A stretch of DNA of 9,509 bases from JBBIGV01 sp037447335. Its GTDB lineage: Bacteria; Bacteroidota; Ignavibacteria; Ignavibacteriales; Ignavibacteriaceae. Positions within the stretch are counted from its first letter, which is position 1, and every line of letters starts with the position of its first letter. A program made the position numbers and the translations under genes. Below the pieces are notes generated by a model. The model did no database searches and was not told the DNA's origin. It saw only the letters and a program-made list of their open reading frames with translations. The stretch covers positions 1 through 9,509 of the forward strand of contig JBBIGV010000096.1 of assembly GCA_037447335.1 (NCBI GenBank). Reading direction: 5' to 3'. Positions 1 to 7,057 of this stretch are shown here, in pieces.

Positions 1-157
1 AGCACTTAGCTAAACTATTGCTTTAACCATTTACACAAAATTATTTACACTCCCACTAAGTTTGACTTTATACCCAGCAATCAGAAGAATATTTTATCCC
101 CAATTTTTTTATTACAGACTTAATATGACTTTTTAAGGGATAACTACTTAAAAAACA

Positions 158-175
158 GACAGATTAAAATCTGTC
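158..175 (-). terminator. Palindrome, possible minus-strand terminator
   Basis: GACAGATT (158-165) and AATCTGTC (168-175) are perfect reverse complements separated by AA. As RNA this would be a 7-bp stem with a 4-nt loop. On the minus strand the stem is followed, after TG, by six T (from the A run at 150-155), which fits a weak intrinsic terminator. It could equally be one of the repetitive palindromes seen further right, since it shares their AT-rich centre. Confidence 0.4.
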
Positions 176-185
176 CTACTGAAAG

Positions 186-212
186 AGGCTGCTCAACCGG
201 GCAGCCTTTTTT
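186..212 (+). terminator. Rho-independent terminator
   Basis: The arms AGGCTGC (186-192) and GCAGCCT (201-207) are perfect 7-bp complements around an 8-nt loop, followed directly by a T run (207-212). This is a textbook intrinsic terminator reading rightwards. It must end a transcript starting to the left. No coding sequence is visible in the 185 bases before it, so that transcript has a long 3' end, is a small RNA, or its gene lies outside the window. Confidence 0.85.
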
Positions 213-218
213 GTATAA

Positions 219-266
219 AACCTTCAACGTTTGGGTGGCGTTTGCACTTCGTAAACGTAGAAGGTT
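219..266. repeat. Imperfect 14-bp inverted repeat
   Basis: The arms at 219-232 (AACCTTCAACGTTT) and 253-266 (AAACGTAGAAGGTT) pair with one mismatch (A226 against A259) around a 20-nt loop. CGTTTG occurs twice (228-233 and 239-244), so an alternative shorter pairing with AAACG (253-257) is possible. There is no T run after it on either strand, so a terminator is unlikely. The role is unknown; an RNA hairpin or remnant of a mobile element end are both possible. Confidence 0.5.
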
Positions 267-340
267 AGCGGACGATTAATAATTTTGTTGATATGCTTTT
301 CTGACACAACGTCTGATCAATTTTTTTCCCTCCAGGTTCT

Positions 341-360
341 AAATGCGATTTATCGCATTT
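341..360. repeat. Perfect palindrome, 9-bp arms
   Basis: AAATGCGAT (341-349) and ATCGCATTT (352-360) are perfect reverse complements separated by TT. It is one of four short palindromes in this region whose stems differ but whose centres are similar AT-rich steps. This architecture resembles repetitive extragenic palindromes. Copy number elsewhere in the genome cannot be seen from this window. Confidence 0.6.
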
Positions 361-381
361 ACCGGATAACCAAACACTCAC

Positions 382-401
382 AAAACGGTTTAAACCGTTT
401 T
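382..401. repeat. Perfect 20-bp palindrome
   Basis: AAAACGGTTT (382-391) is followed without spacer by its exact reverse complement AAACCGTTTT (392-401). Flanking bases extend the symmetry imperfectly: CAC (379-381) can pair with GTG (405-407), and AAACAC (372-377) with GTGTTT (413-418). Its centre lies 41 bp from the centre of the palindrome at 341-360. It could be an operator for a dimeric regulator, but the neighbouring similar palindromes favour a repeat element. Confidence 0.6.
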
Positions 402-430
402 TAGGTGTAGTGGTGTTTTTAATTGTGTAT

Positions 431-442
431 GGGATAAATCCC
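431..442. repeat. Short palindrome, 5-bp arms
   Basis: GGGAT (431-435) and ATCCC (438-442) are separated by AA. Alone this would be unremarkable. Its centre lies 45 bp after that of 382-401 and it has the same layout (short arms around an AT centre) as its neighbours, so it is listed as part of the cluster. Confidence 0.4.
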
Positions 443-469
443 TCACAGACCCTGAATATTCTCATTTCT

Positions 470-537
470 AAATTTTACGGCAAATTTATAAGAGCAATTT
501 TTATCATGAATTGCTTTATTTTATACCTGTAAAATTT
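470..537. promoter_or_regulatory. Nested inverted repeats upstream of first gene
   Basis: The outer arm AAATTTTACGG (470-480) pairs with 526-537 (CC, one bulged T, then GTAAAATTT). Inside it AGCAATT (493-499) pairs with AATTGCT (509-515) around a 9-nt loop. The structure ends 23 bases before the ATG at 561. It may be a leader RNA fold, a regulator binding region or the ends of a small element. No T run follows, so a terminator is unlikely. AT-rich arms make chance pairing a real possibility. Confidence 0.4.
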
Positions 538-560
538 CCGTCTTCTAAAAAAGTGACAAT

Positions 561-3545
561 ATGTACCGTATAAGACAATTTCAAACCGAAGAGATATTCA
601 GCAACAGGATTAAAAAATTCCAGAAGCTGATGCGATACAAGATCCGTGAGATCCTGCTCGTATCAAGTTTATACGACTATTATCTTTTTGAAGAAGACGG
701 CAGATTGTACGAGCTTATCCGTGAAGAATATCAAACACTGAACCTCAGCCAGGCGCCCGAAATCACCCATGTAACAACCGGTTCCGAAGCAATTGAACTT
801 GCATTGAAAGAGGGACATTTTGATCTTGTAATCTCTACGCTTCATATAGAAGACATGCATGCCGTTAAATTTGCGCAAATGTTCCGGAAAGCCGGCTTAC
901 ATGCGCCAATAATTCTGCTTGCCTATGACAATATGGAAAGAAAAGAGCTCGTTGCAAATTATGATACTTCTATCTTCGAAAGAATTTTTATCTGGCAGGG
1001 CGACTTCAGGCTTTTGCTTGGCATTGTAAAGTATGTTGAAGACAGAATGAATGTTGAAAACGATACCCGTACGGTGGGCGTTCAATCTATAATCCTTGTT
1101 GAAGATAACGTTAAGTTTTATTCTTCTTACCTGCCTCTTATCTATACCGAAATTCTTAATCAATCTCAACGATTAATATCTGAAGGTGTGAATCTGACAC
1201 ACAGATTCCTGCGAATGCGGGCAAGACCCAAAATTCTTCTTTGCACAACTTATGAGGAGGCATGGAATTATTTTGAAAAATATGAAGAGTTTATACTTGG
1301 AATTATTACAGATATAAATTTCAGAAAATACGGTGTGCGTGAGCCCGAAGCCGGGCTCGATTTTGCCCGTAATGTGAAAGCAAAACATAAGGATATTCCG
1401 ATACTTCTTCAATCAAGCAACCCTGAATTCGAAAGCAAAGCAAGAGAGGTTGGCGCAGCTTTTGTACAGAAAAATTCACCAAGATTATTGTATAAGCTGC
1501 GAGATTTTATGATGACCAACTTTGGCTTTGGTGATTTTGTATTTTTACTTCCTGATGGCACCGAAGTAGGGCGGGCTCATAATCTTAGGACTTTGGAAGA
1601 GGCTTTAAAGACAGTCCCTGATGACAGCATAAGATATCATGCCGAAGGTAATCACTTTTCAAAATGGCTTAAGGCAAGAACTGAGTTCTGGCTTGCACAT
1701 AAACTCCGACCGCAGAAAGTTACGGACTTTAATTCCATTTCGGATTTGCGCAGCGAGTTAATAAATGCAATTCGATTTTACCAGGAGCTTCGTCAGAGGG
1801 GAATGATCACTGATTTTAATAAAGAATCATTCGACCCCAAAAACAGTTTTACCCGAATCGGCAGCGGTTCTCTCGGCGGTAAAGCGCGGGGACTTGGTTT
1901 TATCAATACTTTAATCAACAACTACAACATTACACATAAATACACCGATGTTGAAATATCCGTTCCTTCTGCTGTTGTTATTGCTACAGATGTATTCGAC
2001 CGCTTCCTCGAAGAGAATCATCTTGAGGGATTTGCCCTGCAGGAAACGGATGATAATGTAATTACACGGAGATTCCTGGAAGCCAAATATTTCCCTCCTG
2101 AAATTATTAATAAGCTAAGGGACTTTCTTGAAATTGTTCCCGAACCTCTTGCAGTCCGTTCATCCTCGCTTCTCGAAGATTCACAATTTCAACCTTTTGC
2201 CGGCGTTTATGAAACTTACATGATCCCTAACAATAATCCCGATATAACCATCAGACTAGTGGAATTGCTTATTTGCATCAAGTGCGTATATGCCTCAACG
2301 TTTTTCAGGAAAGCAAAAGATTATATGAAAGCTACCGCCTACCGGCTCGAAGAAGAGAAGATGGCGGTAATTATTCAAAAGCTTGTCGGTTCCACACACG
2401 GTAACCGTTTCTATCCCGACTTTGCCGGCGTAGCTAAATCATACAACTTTTATCCCGTGCCTCCGCAAAAAGCTACTGATGGGATTGCGCAGGTTGCGCT
2501 TGGACTCGGTAAAATGGTGGTTGATGGCGGTAACTGTGTCCGGTTCTGTCCAAAGTATCCGAAACATCTGCTTCAGTTCTTTTCAACAAAAGAAACCATT
2601 AAGAATGCACAACAGGAATTTTATGCTCTTAACATTACGGGTGAGATAGATACAAAGTCAACCCGTCCGCTTGATTATCTTGTGCAAACATATAAGCTTC
2701 ATTTTGCCGAAGAAGATCAGACGCTTTACCATGCGGGTTCAACTTATTCGGTTGAAAACGATGCTGTTTATGACGGGATTTCCCGTGCCGGGCAGCGAGT
2801 GGTTACCTTCGCTCCTATACTGAAGCATGGTGTGTTTCCGCTTGCAGATATACTAGACCTTCTTTTAGAAGTTGGAACCTGGGGAATGGGAGTTCCGATT
2901 GAAATAGAATTCGCTGTTAACATGAGGGTACCGCCCGGCAAACCAAAGGAATTCTGCATGCTGCAAATGCGTCCATTGGTTATCAGCCATGAACATGATG
3001 AATTGGATATTGAGAATGTTCAAAAGGATGAATTGATTTGTTTCAGTAACCAGGTGCTCGGCAACGGAGTTATAGACAAAATATACGATATAATTTATGT
3101 TGATATTCAGAAGTTTGACCGCACAAAAAGCAAAGAGGTTGCGCAGGAAGTAAGCTCAATTAATTCTAAACTTGTTGATGAAAAAAGACCTTATCTCTTA
3201 ATCGGTGTTGGAAGGTGGGGCAGTCTCGATCATTGGCTTGGTATTCCGGTTACATGGGATCGGATTTCAGGTGCAAGCGCAATAGTTGAATCCGGCTTCA
3301 AAGATTTTGCTGTTACACCATCGCAGGGTTCTCACTTTTTTCAGAACATTACTTCTTTTCGCATAGGATATTTCACAGTTAATGCCAATACACAGAATTC
3401 TTTTATTGACTGGGATTGGCTTTCAAAGCAGCCGCATATAAGCGAGTTGAACTATACGCGGCATATCAGGTTTGATAACCCAGTGGTTGTTAAGATCAAC
3501 GGGCATAAGAACAAAGGTATTATAGTGAAGCCTTCAAGAGGATGA
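561..3545 (+). CDS. Dual-receiver, PEP-synthase-like ATP-grasp protein
   Basis: This 994-residue cytoplasmic protein has four parts. Residues 31-165 resemble a receiver domain but lack its chemistry: the phospho-acceptor position is Thr93 and the acidic pair is replaced by serines. Residues 175-318 are a second receiver with the key residues apparently present (Glu181/Asp182, Asp251, Ser285, Lys304). Residues 433-807 match the PPDK/PEP-synthase N-terminal ATP-grasp domain, with GSLGGKARGLG (435-445), AVRSSSLLEDS (531-541), PFAGVYETY (545-553), the EIEFA strand (781-785) and LQMRP (801-805). Residues 808-994 are an unassigned domain with GRWGS (884-888) and SQGSHFFQN (921-929). The swivelling phosphohistidine domain and the PEP/pyruvate TIM barrel of true PEP synthase are absent, so it should not be called one. 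It presumably binds ATP; its substrate is unknown. There is no clear ribosome binding site. Its stop overlaps the kinase start, implying coupled expression. Confidence 0.85.
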   Translation: MYRIRQFQTEEIFSNRIKKFQKLMRYKIREILLVSSLYDYYLFEEDGRLYELIREEYQTLNLSQAPEITHVTTGSEAIELALKEGHFDLVISTLHIEDMHAVKFAQMFRKAGLHAPIILLAYDNMERKELVANYDTSIFERIFIWQGDFRLLLGIVKYVEDRMNVENDTRTVGVQSIILVEDNVKFYSSYLPLIYTEILNQSQRLISEGVNLTHRFLRMRARPKILLCTTYEEAWNYFEKYEEFILGIITDINFRKYGVREPEAGLDFARNVKAKHKDIPILLQSSNPEFESKAREVGAAFVQKNSPRLLYKLRDFMMTNFGFGDFVFLLPDGTEVGRAHNLRTLEEALKTVPDDSIRYHAEGNHFSKWLKARTEFWLAHKLRPQKVTDFNSISDLRSELINAIRFYQELRQRGMITDFNKESFDPKNSFTRIGSGSLGGKARGLGFINTLINNYNITHKYTDVEISVPSAVVIATDVFDRFLEENHLEGFALQETDDNVITRRFLEAKYFPPEIINKLRDFLEIVPEPLAVRSSSLLEDSQFQPFAGVYETYMIPNNNPDITIRLVELLICIKCVYASTFFRKAKDYMKATAYRLEEEKMAVIIQKLVGSTHGNRFYPDFAGVAKSYNFYPVPPQKATDGIAQVALGLGKMVVDGGNCVRFCPKYPKHLLQFFSTKETIKNAQQEFYALNITGEIDTKSTRPLDYLVQTYKLHFAEEDQTLYHAGSTYSVENDAVYDGISRAGQRVVTFAPILKHGVFPLADILDLLLEVGTWGMGVPIEIEFAVNMRVPPGKPKEFCMLQMRPLVISHEHDELDIENVQKDELICFSNQVLGNGVIDKIYDIIYVDIQKFDRTKSKEVAQEVSSINSKLVDEKRPYLLIGVGRWGSLDHWLGIPVTWDRISGASAIVESGFKDFAVTPSQGSHFFQNITSFRIGYFTVNANTQNSFIDWDWLSKQPHISELNYTRHIRFDNPVVVKINGHKNKGIIVKPSRG

Positions 3546-4909
3546 AATTAAAACGGAAGCTTTGGTTTGCGGCAGCGTTACTTGTTATGCCGCTGGCTGC
3601 ATTTTTAATCCTGGTTATTAATGATATTATTTATCTCCCCGGGCTGACAGATTTGGGCGTTTGGCAACTTATTACAATTGTATTATCATATGCCCTCGTT
3701 GCTGCATTCCTGTTCTTCCTCCTGTCGAAAAAAATCCTTAAAAAACATTCTCCACATCAAACCCAGGAAAGGAATTTTGAAAACGCCGGACAATTGAAAG
3801 GAAATATCTTTGTGCCTGATAATTTCTCCCACAGTTCTGGTGATGACGATATTCTTAAATCTGGTTTACTATTTGAAAAGGTATGGAAAATCACCACTGA
3901 TGGCATGAGGCTGACAAATAAAGATGGCATTATTATCGCGGTTAATGATGCCTTCTGCAATATAGTTGGTTTATCACGCGATAAATTACTGTACAAATCA
4001 TTTGTCAGCATTTACGAAGAAGCGTTCCGTGATCAGATAATGAAAGAATATATTGAGGATTTCATAACCGGCAATGTCAGATCGGGTTTTGAGCGAGAGG
4101 TTTTCCTTTGGAATGGCAGAAGAGTCTGGCTTGATTTTTCAAATTCGCTCATTCAAGTATCTGAACAAAACACTCTTATGCTCAGCACGATAAGAGATAT
4201 ATCCGGCAGAAAAAAATCTGAAGCATCTCTTAAAAAGTATGCTGACCAATTACGCGGGCTCGCCTCACATTTACAGTCGGTTCGCGAAGAAGAACGAACT
4301 TTGATTGCGCGGGAAATTCACGACGAGCTCGGGCAGGTTTTATCCGTTCTCAAGATACAAATTACCCTTGCAGCAAAGAAGTTAAGAGATGACCAGCAGG
4401 AGCTTAAAGGGAAAATATTAAATGCTGCTAAAGTAATAGACGAAACAGTGGAGTCTGTTCAGAAAATATCAGCAAAACTTCGTCCTGGTATTCTCGATAA
4501 CCTGGGGCTGGTGCCGGCAATTGAGTGGCAGGCACAGGAATTTCAAAAGAACACAGGCATTAAGTGTGAGTGTTATCTGCCGAAAGATGATATTTTATTG
4601 AACGAAGAAAAATCCACTGCAGTATTCAGAATTTTTCAGGAAGCGCTTACTAATGCAGGCAGGCACTCTTCAGCCGACGCGGTGATGATCTGTATGTTCA
4701 AAAATGACGGCGTTCTTACTCTGTCAATAAGCGATAATGGCTGCGGAATTACTGATGCTCAGATGAGTGACCCGACTTCTTTGGGATTGCTAGGTATGAA
4801 AGAGCGCGTTTTACTTCTTAATGGTGAATTTGAAATCTTCGGAAAAGAAAACAGGGGAACAACAGTCAGAGTTATTGTGCCTCTCGGGAATCCCGGCGAA
4901 TCTTTTTAA
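3542..4909 (+). CDS. Membrane-anchored PAS sensor histidine kinase (HisKA_3)
   Basis: This 455-residue sensor kinase phosphorylates itself on a histidine and should pass the phosphate to the NarL-type regulator downstream. Two hydrophobic helices (about 8-26 and 42-62) with a short loop between them anchor it, leaving almost no periplasmic domain. Sensing is therefore probably by the PAS domain (about 111-225) or within the membrane. A HisKA_3 dimerisation helix follows, with REIHDELGQ (257-265) and His260 as phospho-acceptor. The HATPase domain shows QEALTNAGRHS (366-376), DNGCGI (398-403), SLGLLGMKERV (413-423) and RGTTV (438-442). All catalytic boxes look intact. Its ATG overlaps the previous stop by 4 bp (ATGA). 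The purine run AGAGG lies directly against the ATG, so initiation probably depends on coupling. The signal is unknown. Confidence 0.93.
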   Translation: MKLKRKLWFAAALLVMPLAAFLILVINDIIYLPGLTDLGVWQLITIVLSYALVAAFLFFLLSKKILKKHSPHQTQERNFENAGQLKGNIFVPDNFSHSSGDDDILKSGLLFEKVWKITTDGMRLTNKDGIIIAVNDAFCNIVGLSRDKLLYKSFVSIYEEAFRDQIMKEYIEDFITGNVRSGFEREVFLWNGRRVWLDFSNSLIQVSEQNTLMLSTIRDISGRKKSEASLKKYADQLRGLASHLQSVREEERTLIAREIHDELGQVLSVLKIQITLAAKKLRDDQQELKGKILNAAKVIDETVESVQKISAKLRPGILDNLGLVPAIEWQAQEFQKNTGIKCECYLPKDDILLNEEKSTAVFRIFQEALTNAGRHSSADAVMICMFKNDGVLTLSISDNGCGITDAQMSDPTSLGLLGMKERVLLLNGEFEIFGKENRGTTVRVIVPLGNPGESF

Positions 4910-4927
4910 TAAAAGTTATTCAACTAT

Positions 4928-5584
4928 ATGAAAAAAATGATACAAATACTCATAGCTGACGATCACTCAATTGTTCGTGAAGGACTGAAGCAGATCGTAT
5001 CAGAGGAGAGCGATATGAGAGTTACAGGTGAAGCCGGGGATGCGCTTAGCCTGCTTGAGATGATTAAATCAAACAATAAAGTTAATCGGGGCTGGGATAT
5101 AATAATACTCGACATAAACATGCCCGGCAGAAGCGGTCTTGATATTATGAAAGAGTTAAAGGATTCGGCTCCAAATATTCCTGTGCTTATACTGAGTATG
5201 TACGGTGACGAGCAATACGGGCTTCGGGCAATTAAAGCCGGGGCTTCCGGATATCTGAAAAAAGTAAGCGCCCCAACCGAACTTGTAAGCGCTATAAGAA
5301 AAATAGTATCCGGCGGAAAGTACATCAGTGACACTCTCGCTGCAAAGCTTGCAGATTCTTTTTTCAAAAAAGAACGAAACCTGCCGCATGAAAATTTATC
5401 TGCGCGGGAGTTTGATGTTATGTGTAAAATTGCACGAGGAAAATCTGCCGAAGAAATTGCCGAAGAATTATCTATCAGTATTCATACTGTTTATTCCTAT
5501 CGCAACAGGATACTTGATAAAATGAAGCTTAAAAGCAGTGTTGAAATAACTCAGTATGCCCTGCAGAATAACCTGATAGAGTAA
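4928..5584 (+). CDS. NarL/FixJ-family response regulator
   Basis: This 218-residue DNA-binding regulator has an N-terminal receiver (about 5-125) with Asp11/Asp12, phospho-acceptor Asp62 in IILDINMPG, Ser90 and Lys111. The C-terminal LuxR-type helix-turn-helix covers about 157-218, with LSAREFDVM and the recognition region SISIHTVYSYRNRILDKM. Length and order are normal for NarL/FixJ proteins. It starts 18 bp after the kinase stop and is the obvious partner of that HisKA_3 kinase. A second in-frame ATG lies at 4937; the first was kept because both are plausible and neither has a Shine-Dalgarno sequence. Target genes cannot be deduced, although autoregulation of this operon is common in the family. 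Confidence 0.94.
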   Translation: MKKMIQILIADDHSIVREGLKQIVSEESDMRVTGEAGDALSLLEMIKSNNKVNRGWDIIILDINMPGRSGLDIMKELKDSAPNIPVLILSMYGDEQYGLRAIKAGASGYLKKVSAPTELVSAIRKIVSGGKYISDTLAAKLADSFFKKERNLPHENLSAREFDVMCKIARGKSAEEIAEELSISIHTVYSYRNRILDKMKLKSSVEITQYALQNNLIE

Positions 5585-5586
5585 AT

Positions 5587-5604
5587 CGGTAACTGCCGGC
5601 TTTT
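5587..5604 (+). terminator. Weak possible terminator after response regulator
   Basis: CGGT (5587-5590) and GCCG (5595-5598) can form a 4-bp stem with one G-T pair around AACT, followed by GCTTTT. The stem is short and the T run brief, so efficiency would be low. Its position 3 bp after the stop codon and before a new promoter is the main support. Confidence 0.25.
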
Positions 5605-5686
5605 GTTTCATTATTTTATTCACATTATACGGATTTAGTAAAATATCTGAACGTACAAACTCATACCAACTTAAATCGACCTTCCG

Positions 5687-5694
5687 TATATTTG
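5687..5694 (+). promoter_or_regulatory. Bacteroidota-type -7 promoter element
   Basis: TATATTTG exactly matches the TAnnTTTG -7 element used by the primary sigma factor of Bacteroidota. Transcription would start near 5700, giving a leader of about 25 nt before the TTG start at 5725. No TTTG or TTG was found at the usual -33 distance, so the upstream half is weak or absent. It marks the start of the ugd transcription unit, separate from the signalling operon. Confidence 0.6.
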
Positions 5695-5713
5695 CACCTA
5701 CAAGAAAATTTTT

Positions 5714-5719
5714 AGGAGA
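5714..5719 (+). promoter_or_regulatory. Ribosome binding site for ugd
   Basis: AGGAGA lies 5 bases before the TTG at 5725. It decides the start: the next upstream codon boundary of interest in that frame is a stop (TAG at 5713-5715), and the nucleotide-binding motif begins at residue 7, so no later start is possible. It is the only convincing Shine-Dalgarno sequence at proper spacing in the window. Confidence 0.75.
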
Positions 5720-5724
5720 ATGAG

Positions 5725-7056
5725 TTGAAAATTTCAGTTGTTGGTTCCGGTTATGTTGGTTTGGTTACCGGAACATGTTTTGCAGAAACCGGAAACGAAG
5801 TTATTTGTGTAGATATTGATCCTGCCAAAATAAAAAAAATGAAAAAGGGAATACTTCCGATTTTTGAACCCGGTCTTGATGTATTTTTTGAACGAAACCT
5901 TAAAAACGAAAGGCTTAAATTTACCACCGATCTTCAGGATGCTGTAAGAAAAACAGAAGTAATCTTCTTTTGCCTCCCCACTCCTCAGGATGGAGATGGC
6001 GCCGCTGATCTTCAGTACGTTTTAAAAGTTGCCGATGATATTGGGCAGCTCTTTAAAGAAGAGCCGCACCTCGGGTTTAAAGTTATTGTGAATAAAAGCA
6101 CCGTACCTGTAGGAACAAGTTATTTAGTCGAATCAACATTAAAAGCACATGCCCCGAACTATGATTTCGATGTTGTTTCCAACCCCGAGTTCCTGCGTGA
6201 GGGTTATGCTGTTGAAGATTTTATGAAACCGGAAAGAGTGATTGTCGGAACGTCAAATGAACGCGCTAAAAAAATAATGGAAGAACTATACGAACCCTTT
6301 GTCCGTTCCGGAAACCCCATTTATTTCATGGATGAGCGCTCTGCAGAAATGACCAAGTATGCCGCGAATTCTTTTCTTGCAACCAAAATCTCGTTTATGA
6401 ATGAGATCGCCACTCTCTGTGAACTTACCGGCGCCGATGTGGACAAGGTGCGAATAGGTATCGGATCAGATTCGAGAATCGGAAAACGGTTTTTATTCTC
6501 CGGTGTGGGTTATGGCGGCTCTTGTTTTCCCAAGGATGTTAAGGCACTCGTAAATACTGCAAATGAAAATGAGTATGATTTCAAAATTCTAAAATCTGTT
6601 ATTCAGGTTAATGAAATTCAAATAGAACGATTCATACAAAAAATAAAAGATCACTATAACGGTAATATAAAGAACAGGCATTTTGCCGTATGGGGACTGG
6701 CTTTCAAACCGAATACTGATGATGTGCGCGAATCGCCTTCACATAAAATAATAAAGAAATTGTTGAGCCTTGGAGCAACCGTTTCGGCTTTTGATCCGGA
6801 AGCGATTGAAACCAGCAAGCCTGTGCTCGGAAAGTCTATTTCATATGCCGAGCATTCGTATTCCGCACTGGAAAATGCAGATGCACTTCTGATCATTACA
6901 GAGTGGAGCGAGTTCCACTCTCCCGATTTTGCGAAAATAAAGGCGACACTTAAAGCCCCGGTTATATTTGACGGCAGAAATGTTTACGATGTAGAGAAGA
7001 TGAGACAGGATGGTTTTATTTATTACTCTGTCGGTCGTAAAGCTGTAACAGAATAG
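5725..7056 (+). CDS. ugd: UDP-glucose 6-dehydrogenase
   Basis: This 443-residue cytoplasmic enzyme oxidises UDP-glucose to UDP-glucuronate using two NAD+, supplying a precursor for acidic surface polysaccharides. The N-terminal Rossmann fold has GSGYVG (7-12) and acidic Asp30 for the NAD ribose. The substrate region has STVPVGT (125-131) and NPEFLREG (153-160, Glu155). The central helix carries Lys211 and Asn215 (MTKYAANSF), and the catalytic cysteine is Cys267 in GYGGSCFPKD with Asp271. The C-terminal UDP-binding domain has FKPNTDDVRESPS (327-339) and GRN (417-419). Length is typical and all key residues are present. It begins with TTG. A UDP-N-acetyl-mannosamine dehydrogenase is a related alternative, but the motif pattern fits Ugd better. 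It heads the operon that continues with a NusG paralogue. Confidence 0.95.
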   Translation: MKISVVGSGYVGLVTGTCFAETGNEVICVDIDPAKIKKMKKGILPIFEPGLDVFFERNLKNERLKFTTDLQDAVRKTEVIFFCLPTPQDGDGAADLQYVLKVADDIGQLFKEEPHLGFKVIVNKSTVPVGTSYLVESTLKAHAPNYDFDVVSNPEFLREGYAVEDFMKPERVIVGTSNERAKKIMEELYEPFVRSGNPIYFMDERSAEMTKYAANSFLATKISFMNEIATLCELTGADVDKVRIGIGSDSRIGKRFLFSGVGYGGSCFPKDVKALVNTANENEYDFKILKSVIQVNEIQIERFIQKIKDHYNGNIKNRHFAVWGLAFKPNTDDVRESPSHKIIKKLLSLGATVSAFDPEAIETSKPVLGKSISYAEHSYSALENADALLIITEWSEFHSPDFAKIKATLKAPVIFDGRNVYDVEKMRQDGFIYYSVGRKAVTE

Positions 7057-7057
7057 T

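Larger units (their letters stand above)
1..560. other. Non-coding region with palindromes and a terminator
   Basis: No open frame here looks like a gene. The plus-strand frames entering at base 1 all stop within about 26 bases. The longest minus-strand frame (265-465, 66 codons) runs through three palindromes, so its codons are explained by the repeats. Bases 1-157 show nothing beyond AT-rich sequence and a loose TTGACT at 62-67 with no matching -10 box. The rest holds the hairpins, terminator and inverted repeats listed separately. No TAnnTTTG promoter was found upstream of the gene at 561. Confidence 0.7.

Noticed and set aside
62..95. TTGACT at 62-67 as a promoter for a small RNA
   Set aside because: No acceptable -10 box at normal spacing; a single hexamer in AT-rich DNA is weak evidence.
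219..266. Integron attC site
   Set aside because: The hairpin ends do not match the RYYYAAC and GTTRRRY core sites, and no integrase or cassette layout is present.
265..465. 66-codon minus-strand frame as a small protein gene
   Set aside because: It runs across three palindromes whose symmetry dictates much of its sequence, has no recognisable family and no promoter evidence; it is better explained as a by-product of repeats.
561..3545. True PEP synthase or pyruvate phosphate dikinase
   Set aside because: Only the ATP-grasp domain matches; the phosphohistidine domain and the PEP/pyruvate barrel are missing.
4963..5367. 134-codon minus-strand frame opposite the response regulator
   Set aside because: It lies entirely within a clearly recognised receiver/LuxR gene on the plus strand and resembles no family.
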